37,772 bases of DNA from Tubiluchus corallicola. Lineage: Eukaryota; Priapulida; Priapulimorpha; Priapulimorphida; Tubiluchidae. Under the pieces are notes generated by a model, which made no database searches, was not told the origin of the DNA, and saw only the letters and a list, made by a program, of their open reading frames with translations. Position 1 is the stretch's first letter. The number at the start of each line of letters is the position of its first letter. Positions 21,191 to 37,772 of this stretch are shown in pieces. Position numbers and translations under genes: made by a program. The DNA is taken from the NCBI GenBank assembly GCA_030141605.1, contig JAQGDQ010001501.1:1-37772 (forward strand), given 5' to 3'.

Positions 21191-21354
21191 AATTTTTTAT
21201 GATTTATAGATAGGTCTAATTGCATTATAAATTTTTAGTACGTTATCTAAATATTTTTACTTTTACAACAACTTTGAAAAAAACATTGATGGACCGTTTT
21301 ATAAATAAACACATTATACATTAATATTGTTATGGGCAAATTACCCATTTACCC

Positions 21355-21385
21355 ATATATATATATATATATATATAATAATAAT
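21355..21385. repeat. (AT)n/(AAT)n microsatellite
   Basis: About eleven AT units followed by AAT units, behind the LINE remnant; possibly its tail. Confidence 0.85.
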
Positions 21386-21828
21386 CTGAATTTGTTTTTT
21401 ATTTTTCCCGCATGAGGGAGCCAAAAACTAAAGGGATAGGTGAGAAACTGCGGGCAGACTCAACAGGTTATTGCAGAGACTAACTTGTAATGTTCATAAT
21501 GCAATTTTTGTGTGAGAAATTTAATGTCATGCTTCAACCATAAATAGTGTGCGCTCTCTAACCGAACGAAGTAAGTGATTTTTGCAAATCTAAGTTTATT
21601 AATTAGATAGCAATTTTCTGTGTAATTTTTTGTTCAAATTTCTCTATTTTTGTTCAAGTTACATTACTGCAAATTTTATGTATTCTTTTGTTTTTCTCCT
21701 TTAGAAAATAAAGACTGCAGTAAACACCTTATGAAAGGAACTATCGTGTTTTGCTGTGTTAACAAATATTATTATAAATTCTGCAACGTTGGACAACTTA
21801 ACCAAAAACTTACTAAAGAAAAACTTAC

Positions 21829-22010
21829 CAATTCCACAAGACTGGAGGACTTCAGTGTGTTTCCAACGACCACAAAGGTGTTAGTTTTTTCCTTTTTCGA
21901 GATGAAGTGTTCCCATGATGTCTCATGGTTGTCGTTTATCAATGTTATAGACATGTCCTTGGCATGTTGGAAAATATAATCTGTTATATCCTCCAAACAA
22001 TTAGAATTAC
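21829..22010 (-). pseudogene. Copy A, amino-terminal-domain exon
   Basis: 182 bp, phase 1 to 0, NSNCLEDITDYIFQHAKDMS then ITLINDNHETSWEHFISKKE, ending LKSSSLVEL, donor gtaagt. Helix-strand pattern of the periplasmic-binding-like receptor domain. Intact; one codon longer than copy B (32520-32698). Confidence 0.75.
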
Positions 22011-22262
22011 CTATAATAAAAAAGTGGTACGTCGCACAAACCACTGTGGCATTGTGGGGCAATGAATGAACTTTTAAACTGAAAGGTAGCCAACAGAAGT
22101 AATAGCATTTGACTACCATAAGATCTTATCAAAGTTCATTAGCAATTAATTATGATAGCAAAGAAATGTAGATATATTTCATTGGTAGCTTTTGTCTTAT
22201 TGTTTTGTTACTTACAGATTATATTGATGAACCAACTTCTTCATGAACCAACAATATATTAC

Positions 22263-22382
22263 CTGTGTGATTCAGCACAATAATTCTAACAGACTGCCAT
22301 TTTAATACCTTGAGGCATTCTCCAAGAACTGATAGTTGTTTCTCCATGTCGCAATGGATACTTTTCGCATTTTCATTAGTTC
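22263..22382 (-). pseudogene. Copy A, amino-terminal-domain exon
   Basis: 120 bp, phase 1 to 1, TNENAKSIHCDMEKQLSVLG then ECLKVLKWQSVRIIVLNHTG; KWQSVRIIVLN fits the receptor-domain motif (G-W-x-x-V-A-x-I-Y). Phases match the signal-peptide exon before it and the exon after it. Same length as copy B (33252-33371). Confidence 0.75.
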
Positions 22383-23514
22383 CTAAAGTTAATAAGCAAA
22401 AAGAGTCATTTATAACGAGGGTCATTTATATCCACCTCGAGTACATGTTTGCAACATGGGGAAGTAATTCTGACATGGGAGGCAATTTGCTCTCCGGGGA
22501 GAGATCGTAAATCTAAGGGGAAGGATTTTAGTTAAAGAAGGAGCTCCAAACTTGGAGACAATTTCTAGGTTTTTACTTTCGCCACCCCTCTTCTCCATAA
22601 GTTTCTATCACTTGTTAAATCCTGTGAGCTTGTGTTCCCTTGATTTATTTTAGTGTCATTAGGACGTTCTATTACATCTAAGAAAGTTAAGATTTATCCA
22701 CTAGGTGGCTTCTTGGCAGACTTCCGTAATTCGTTAAAGCATTTATTGCATAGGAAGACGTCATTTAATGCTGGATTATGGTTTATGGCAGCATACCGAA
22801 GCAGGTAAAAGATTTGAAAATAATAGCAATTGAATTTAACATTTTTTATCTTCTAATCTTTTATATTTAAATGTCTATAAACAGTTAAATACTTAAGACA
22901 TTTCATTCATGCACGCCATATTGAACGCACTAATAAGCGCCATTTTGTCACGATGAACCAGAATGACAGGCCGTAATGCCTGGGATTATAGAATGCCACA
23001 AACACGAGCTTGTAAACAAGTAACACACAAGTGAATAGTCAAGCTAATAAGTTAGAAATTTTATTTCCAATTATGAAGTTTGAATTACAGAAATACATGG
23101 ACTGCATGATTAACCAACAATTCTAAAGTCAATAATAAAAAAATAATGACAGCTTTCGTAGTAAACATAATACATGCTGCTGCACGGTTAGCAGAAGGCT
23201 TTGGTTCAAATCCCAGTGGAGTCCAAGACGTTTTCAGGTTTTCTAATTAATTATGGAATTTTTTTAAGTGATTAATGATGCCATACATATGTGTATAAGC
23301 CAAATTTCGAAAAATGGGAAAAGCCAAGCATTAGGAAAGCAAATCTGTAGCTTGATATTGAGATGCAAATATTGAAAGTTGTGCAATCACAGTGTTTATA
23401 TCATGGGAAAGTTTCAGGTATAATCCAGTAATTATCCCACATTTAACTTCTAACTGTTGGTGCTTACTAGGAGATCAAGAGTTTTTTATAGTATTTCTTA
23501 ATTATGCCAAAACT

Positions 23515-23547
<33 letters not shown>

Positions 23548-24202
23548 CAGTGCTGTTAATATCAACAATAATAGTCAGTAATAATATATTTAATTAGTAC
23601 TTAATAGGTATAATAATAATATATTATACGGTCATACGTATTTAATTATTAAGAGTTTGTTTCAGTCTACAACAAACTGTTTTTTATAATGCTGTCAGTT
23701 ACCTGGTTTCCTAAAATAATGACCTATAAGTCTCTCCAGTAAAAATTTTCAACATTAAAATTAACGTTACACGTATTATATGAGTCAGCTAAATAGCTCT
23801 CAAGTACAAGTGTTTTTTACGTTTTTGTAAAACCCGAGTTTATATAAAGTCTTGATTTGATCTGAGTTGATCAATTTATGTACAATCTGAAATTATTATT
23901 ATTTTTATTTATTATATTATCACATTCAGTACAATATAATGACATTAAGCACACAGTGACATCAAAATTATTACATCTGCTGTATTAAATTGTTATGTTT
24001 CATACACTATCGTTATCATAAAAGAATAATTGTACTGCAGTGGGCTAGAGAAGCAAAGAAAAAATCACATTTACATACTGCTGCATATTACTGTGATATG
24101 CAGAGCCCGAATATAAGATTGCAGTGTTATAATCACAACATAATATAATTAAAAACATAAGCTGTACTTGCATATACCTGATTACAATTGAACATAACTT
24201 AC
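22383..24202. other. Intron of copy A; SINE-like and (AAT)n tracts
   Basis: Contains a tRNA-like B-box, GGTTCAAATCC, at about 23211 (copy B has GGTTCAGCTCC at about 34248), suggesting an old tRNA-derived SINE, and an (AAT)n tract at 23517-23546. If a complete amino-terminal domain once existed, its first-lobe exons should lie here; none was found. Confidence 0.4.
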
Positions 24203-24275
24203 TTTTTTCTAATGCTGTTAATCCGTTAACCAAAGCTACAACCAACAGTGTAAAACATGTAATGCAATACATCAT
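24203..24275 (-). pseudogene. Copy A, signal-peptide first exon
   Basis: ATG at 24275 opens MMYCITCFTLLVVALVNGLT then ALEK, a typical secretory signal with a hydrophobic core, ending at donor A|gtaagt (phase 1). Joined to the exon at 22382 it gives Arg (A+GA) and continues TNEN. This is the only receptor signal-peptide exon found in the window. Confidence 0.65.
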
Positions 24276-25193
24276 CACTGATTACGTATAAGTTATTGAA
24301 ACTTCACACATTTGCACATTTGTGTGTGTCAATACTAATATAAAGTTCAAAGAAATGTAAACTGCTCACTAATGGTGGTGACTTGTCATGCATCCATCGT
24401 ACGTCTTTTTCGTGTTTAATTAACAACACGCGTGTTTACATTATTTTATAACACAGACCTCCAACCATCATCAGTGAATCCCAGATGGTACATGCCTCAC
24501 TTGTTTCTATGGGTTTGATTTCAAATTGAACATTTTAGGGGGATGTAACAGGCCGAGAGGTTACTGTGTTTGCTTAGTGACCAAAGTTAAACGATATCGA
24601 CAAAGTGACAAAAGTAACTAAATTGGTAACAGTTATGTTTAATGCTCATTCCATGTAGTTTCGTTTGCGATATTCCCTCAATGAGGGAGGGTCAGATAGT
24701 GTCTCGCCTTGGAGGTATTCTTAATGAATTCATTTAATGATCCTGTTATTAAATACAGGAATTAACCAGCCTTCAATAACTGATTTGTTATTTCATTCCT
24801 AGACACACAAGAATGTTCGCTTGTAAGAATTGCTTCTTCTTAGAAATATATTTGGAGGAAAAATTCACAGAAAGCTTTTTTTGGTTGGACATGAATGCAT
24901 ATATATATATATTATATATTTTATATTATAGATATAAAATTTACAAACGTCTATACACACAATTTCATTCAAGACTTCACAAAAATTAATTCATCCAGTT
25001 CTTCGTCTTTGTTGTCATTCTCCATTTTCTTACTGTTGCTGCCATGGATTTATTGTCAGGTAATGCCTTTGCCAGGTGATCTTTCATGCTTTAAAAGCCT
25101 CCGAGGTGACGTTTTGTGAATCCTTGATTTCATTAATTTCGGATATTTAAGACTCAGTTTTGGTGTCCTCGGAGAATGGAAATTCCATAGAAA

Positions 25194-33371
<8,178 letters not shown>

Positions 33372-34660
33372 CTAAAAATTAATGAGTAGAGAAGGTCACC
33401 TATAGCACGTGTTTTGCCTCCTCCTCCACCTCGGGCACACGTTTGCACATAGAGAAGCAAAACTCAAGTAGGGGACACTTTCCTCCCAGGGGACGGATTT
33501 CAAATCTAAGGGAAGCAATTTTAGCCAAGGAGGAACTCCAAATTGTTAGGTTTTAACGATGTGCCTTCTCTTTTCCGTGCTACATCCCACGAGCTTGTGT
33601 CGTACTGATTTAATTTACTATTAGTAAGATCTTATTTCTCTTACATCTGAGTAAGTTTGGATTTGTTTACCAAGTGGCTTCTTGGCAAATGTCTTGGCAT
33701 AACTCACTCATTAAAAAGATTTTTGTGCACATGGAGTTATCTACAAATCTGATTGCATGCCCTATCCTGGAAGGAAGTCGCCGATTTTTGGGCAGGCCCA
33801 GTCGACGAATGCTGGATTTCAGTTTGCAGAATGACTAGGCACAAAAAATATGATAATGATCGTTTTTAGCCTTTAACATTTTTTATCCTTCCGATTTTTT
33901 ATGTTTAAAAATCCAAAAACTGTGAAACACTCATTCCTTTTGTTCATGCTTACCTTGCTGAATTCATACATGGGTAGCTTTTGTCAAGATGAACCAGAAT
34001 GGGGGGGGGTCTAATGTCTGGGATTGTGGAATACTGCACACACAAGCTCTCGTACAAGTACGAAACAAGTGAAAAGTCAAATTAATAACTCAATGTTACA
34101 ATTTTAATTTAAATATTCATTTTGGATTACAGAAATTATTGTGAAATTAGTCAAAACTCTAAAATTCATTAGAGTTTAATTAGAGACAATAATTAGAGCT
34201 TTTGTCACAAGCAAGTGCAGCTGCTAGGATGGCAGAAGGTCTAGGTTCAGCTCCCAGTGGGTGCAAAACTTTTCCAGACCTTCTAATTTGCTATTGCTTT
34301 TACTTATTTTAAAGATTAATGAATGTACAAACAAACAGTTAATTGAATCTTGAAACCAAATTTTGAAAAATGGATGAAAAATGTTTTAGTCAAATTTTGA
34401 AAAGCAAATTTATAGGTTGGTATTGCAACGAAAATACTAAAGGTTGTGTCCTCGGATGGTTATGACTAGGGAAGATTTGCAAGTATAACCCAGCAATTAT
34501 CATAGATTTGTAATTCTCCAACTTTTAATAGGTGCAAACCAGAGTCGAAGGGTTTTTATAATGTTTGCAAAGGATAATGAAGGTTTTCTTAGTTATAATC
34601 CAATGCAGTTAACGTCAACAATAATAATCAGTAATAACATATTTAATTTATATAATAATA
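33372..34660. other. Upstream intron of IR gene, copy B
   Basis: Homologous to the intron of copy A. Includes a 10-base G run near 34002 and a diverged tRNA-like B-box near 34248. No receptor exon recognised. Confidence 0.4.
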
Positions 34661-34789
<129 letters not shown>

Positions 34790-36454
34790 TAGAATTCGCA
34801 AGAGGGCCACGGCATCCCGCAACGGACGTTTTCCCGGACCCGAGTCTCGATTTTATCGAAATTTTGGTCAAACAGCCTGCAGAAAAAACGTTCTAGCGGC
34901 GCCTGGTTGGACTCTCGGAAGGAGATATATAGCTCTTTAGAAAGAGGAAGAACAGGGCTATACGATGATGTAAGCTATATTTTAGTACACGTCCACCAAA
35001 AGGAGTGCCGACAAGTTAATTACATGTTCTATTTTTGGCAATTTTCGCTTGGAAAACTGCTGACGCAAAGCTATTGTTCTGACGTCATCCATTATACTCT
35101 GTCTATAACCTTATAGCTTTAATTCAGTAAAAGCTGCTGCTGCTGGCTTGGCATTAGATAAATAAACGAACACTAAGTAGGATGTTCGCGCATTTTTGAT
35201 TATAAGTGTATTTATACGCAATTTTTTGCGGGGCCTTTGCTATCAATTAATTAATTTATAATACGTTTACATATATCACTTGCTGACAGTGAACTTAATA
35301 CCTGTGGCTGAAATCAAATAGGCCTCTCATTTTTGGGCTTTATGTAGAGTTACGCCTGTATAATTTATAATGTTGTAATATGTTATTTCTCTTTCTCTCA
35401 TTCACTAACTCTTTCAATCTATTGATAGACATTTTTCCAAATTTATGTAACAGTCGTTAGAAATTGTACACAGGGTCGTCTTAATGCATAGGTTCACGGG
35501 CAGTTGCTTATTATAGGGGCCCCAAACCTATCTATGCATGTCAGTATGTGATTAAATGTCTCTGTTGAAATATTTGTGTTTTTCGAGGCTGATGTTATGT
35601 TATGATGTTATGTTTATGTTGATTATTCTTTGTTGTGCAGCGTGTTTTTTAGTGTTTAAACACTGATTTTGTGGCAAGTACCGATACAATAAATTATGTT
35701 TAATTTTATCGACCCGTGAGTGGTTGTGTAGTTTAGAGGTCACAGCCCTCTGCTTTGCCAAGGGAATCTATAATGCTGTTAAGACGGCCCTGACTGCGCA
35801 TGTGCAGTTCGGTTTTAGAGACGAAACCCAATTGGCATGCTCGGCAAAACTGAATAATCTGGCATGTTTTGGCTATTTTTGGTTCAATTTCTATTGTAGG
35901 CGTCAACTCTGGAACCTCTCTATGCTTTGTTGTAGCTTCTCTTCAATGTTAGAAACAATCAAACAATACAGAACAAACAACAAAGCCCTATTGTATCACA
36001 TTGTTTGTTGTAAACGTTAATTGAAAAGAGATGTGCGAACGTTTTATGTTGGACCAGCTCATGCTGAATGTTTAGCCTATACAAATTTTATTTTTGTAAA
36101 CGTAAACGACGGATTAATGTTGCCGAGCACAACAAAACAAATAATGCTTTGACCCAATAATAAACTACTGTACAGTGACGTAAGACTTGCCTGTCTTTGT
36201 CATAAAATAAATGTTCCTTTCTCATTCTGGCTAACTCTTATCTTTGATAAACATTACGATGAAAAACATGCCATAAACACATTGACCCTTGCACCTTGCT
36301 ATGGTATAGAATAGTTATTTCGTCAACATGTTATCACAGATAGCTTAGGGTGAATACACGTCTTCAAGAATTTGATCTGTTACCAAGCAGAACACATTTT
36401 CTAACATATAGTTGAATAAGCAAATAATATTACTCTTAGCAAAACAGTGTCATC
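34790..36454. other. Unassigned region; GC-richer segment with TATA, CRE-like site
   Basis: 34790-35000 is clearly GC-richer than its surroundings. It contains GGAGATATATAGCTC near 34920, the palindrome TGACGTCA at 35080-35087 and AATAAA near 35160; this could be an LTR fragment or promoter, but no terminal repeats were resolved. No open frame here shows family motifs. Confidence 0.35.
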
Positions 36455-37632
36455 ATGTATAATCGTGACCAAAGACTAGAATACAGAACTTGCGGTGAAA
36501 CAGAGCTTACAAAAGCCATTGCAGCTGGTGATTATAATAAAGCAATGAAGGAAATTAGCGCTCACAGAAATGAGGAATACTTGAACGAAGGACCAGACAC
36601 TACTCCCCACTTCACATGGTTCTTGGAAGTGGTCGTGAAAAGATAATTCATCTTCCTATGGCAAAGAGTTTAGTTGAACATGGAGCAAACTTAAACCTGA
36701 AACTTGACACACTCGATGAGTCTCCATTCCAGACGCTGCTTTCCTTATATCTAGACTGGGAATTGTATCATGTTGGTTCATTTCCCATTATTGGAGCAGA
36801 CTGGCAACAAATTCATCAAGAACAAATATATAAAGAACAAATAGAAACACTCATCCGGCTCTTCATCAGCTATGGGGCCGATGTTAATGCAAGTTGTAGA
36901 GGTAAAACTATTATTCACGCTCTTGTAGGTAAAACTCCATGTGAGACAAAGCTGTTGCGGTTACTATGTGAAGCGGGTGCAAACGTCAATGCACATTGCC
37001 ATGTTCATTTACCTTTATTGCGTGTTGAAAGCTATTGTGGTCCTCTGCATTTAAGCATGTATCGTGGAGATTTTACAACAGCAAGAGAATTGATCCACTA
37101 TGGTGCAAAGACAGGAATTAGAGCAATTTTTTATCAAAGCAGAAGGTTGGGATTAGGGATGGAATTTTCTCCTCTCATGTTCTTCCTCATCAGGCAAGGA
37201 CTTCTCTCGTATTGTGATCAAACTCAGAAATACAAACAGAAATATAATCACTTATCTTCACTAGTAGACAATGGTTTCTTTGATGATCCAAGCATTGAAA
37301 ATGAACTTAAGGAACAATTAGAATACTTTCCACAGTTTAGAATCTGTGCGGATATCCAAAATCTAGTTGGAAAACTGTATGGTAGTGCTACTAGTGACTT
37401 GCAGCAACTGTGTGTTAGAGAACTAGCAAAGAAAATTAGCTTTGATAATGATACATATTATAGTGTACATACAACCTACATGCAGTCTAAACTACAGCAA
37501 CTAGTTGTAGACTTACATTTGCCTACTACTCTTTTAAATAGGCTTTGTTTGGAAGCTTTCAAAATTCACATGCCCTCCGAACTTGTAAATATGCTTGACC
37601 ACCCAGATTCATTTTTTAATGACGTGATGTAA
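36455..37632 (+). CDS. Ankyrin-repeat/SOCS-box-like protein, intronless, one frameshift
   Basis: ATG at 36455 begins MYNRDQRLEYRTCGETELTK and runs to about 36605; the frame then shifts and continues TPLHMVLGSGREK to TAA at 37630-37632. Ankyrin motifs: TPLHMVL, VEHGANLN, FISYGADVN, LCEAGANVN, GPLHLSMYRGDFTTARELI. The C-terminal SDLQQLCVRELAKKI ... LHLPTTLLNRLC fits a SOCS box (S-L-x-x-L-C-x-x-x-I ... L-P-L-P-x-x-L-x-x-Y-L), as in ASB substrate adaptors of cullin-5 ubiquitin ligases. The shift lies in a CCCC run (36605-36608), so assembly error or a young pseudogene are both possible. The intronless structure would suit a retrogene or a single-exon family member. Confidence 0.78.
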
Positions 37633-37772
37633 TATGTAATTATAATATGTAATTTGTAAACGGTTACTATACTTTTATTTTGTTAAAATGGGTGTAATCA
37701 TGGTATGGCCTGCATGTTGAGTCAAATATAAAAAAATTTGCAGTCCAGTAATCATCGGGCAACCCTACCTTG

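Larger units (their letters stand above)
17930..23620. repeat. Segmental duplication, copy A
   Basis: Paralogous in the same orientation to about 30225-34660. Aligned landmarks: TTGCCAACAGTTGGAAATGT (- strand, 18081 and 30409), CTCGAGGTCTCTCAACTGGC (19187 and about 31176), the receptor exons, and the GTTCA/CCCAGTGG motif (23210 and 34247). Both exons and introns align, so this is a genomic duplication and not a retrocopy. Copy A carries an extra ~650-bp internal duplication and two insertions lacking in copy B. Confidence 0.9.
19304..24275 (-). pseudogene. Decayed partial ionotropic receptor, copy A
   Basis: A chain of exons in receptor order: signal peptide (24203-24275), three amino-terminal-domain exons (22263-22382, 21829-22010, 20553-20690), then two successive copies of a two-exon unit (20233-20331 with 19916-20008; 19581-19679 with 19304-19392). 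Exons match copy B closely. No ligand-binding or membrane exons follow before the zinc-finger gene, so no channel can be made. The acceptor of 20553-20690 is CG instead of AG, and 19304-19392 has a 1-bp deletion. It lies head-to-tail behind the intact receptor, whose stop codon is about 0.9 kb upstream. A short secreted product cannot be fully excluded. Confidence 0.78.

Noticed and set aside
22700-22810. Possible extra receptor exon in copy-A intron
   Set aside because: One frame (INHNPALNDVFL) looks domain-like, but there is no supported acceptor and the copy B counterpart is not open in that frame.
35724-36020. 98-codon open frame on + strand
   Set aside because: Cys-rich but no start context, family motif or splice signals; a TAGTTTAGAGG A-box-like motif nearby lacks a matching B-box for a tRNA or SINE call.

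Overview
The window is nuclear DNA of an animal. Genes are split by spliceosomal introns with GT/AG borders and matching phases, the sequence is AT-rich, and it is full of minisatellites, microsatellites and small DNA transposons. A variant ionotropic glutamate receptor (IR family, known only from protostomes) points to a protostome, most likely an arthropod; I cannot name the species.

Layout. (1) 1-8.8 kb, + strand: the 3' part of a coiled-coil protein gene, with phase-compatible exons at 153-199, 2500-2613, 6158-6378 and probably 8685-8705. Its introns are occupied by tandem arrays with units of 34, 48, 31 and 38 bp. (2) 8.8-11.5 kb: intergenic AT-rich DNA with minor repeats and a 721-bp pogo/Tigger-like element. 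(3) 11.5-16.7 kb, - strand: a C2H2 zinc-finger gene. Ten N-terminal fingers are followed by an acidic/linker region and a C-terminal finger pair of Ikaros/Hunchback type. Two upstream exons fit in phase; one intron holds a 757-bp hAT-like element. (4) 17.9-24.3 kb, - strand: a decayed partial IR copy (signal peptide and amino-terminal-domain exons only, with a lost splice acceptor and a frameshift). (5) 25.2-33.4 kb, - strand: an intact IR ligand-binding and channel region joined in phase to paralogous amino-terminal-domain exons; its first exon(s) were not found. (6) 34.8-36.4 kb: unannotated, partly GC-richer DNA. (7) 36.4-37.6 kb, + strand: an intronless ankyrin-repeat/SOCS-box-like gene with one frameshift.

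The main event is a tandem duplication. About 17.9-23.6 kb (copy A) is paralogous to about 30.2-34.7 kb (copy B) in the same orientation. Copy B runs into full channel exons. Copy A ends where the first strand of the ligand-binding domain begins, and it also carries an extra copy of an exon pair. Later insertions in copy A only (a 333-bp TA-flanked element and a LINE fragment) can be recognised because copy B keeps the unoccupied sites.

Protein functions are assigned from motifs read by eye; no database search was possible. Exon borders rest on GT/AG signals, phase agreement and paralogue comparison.
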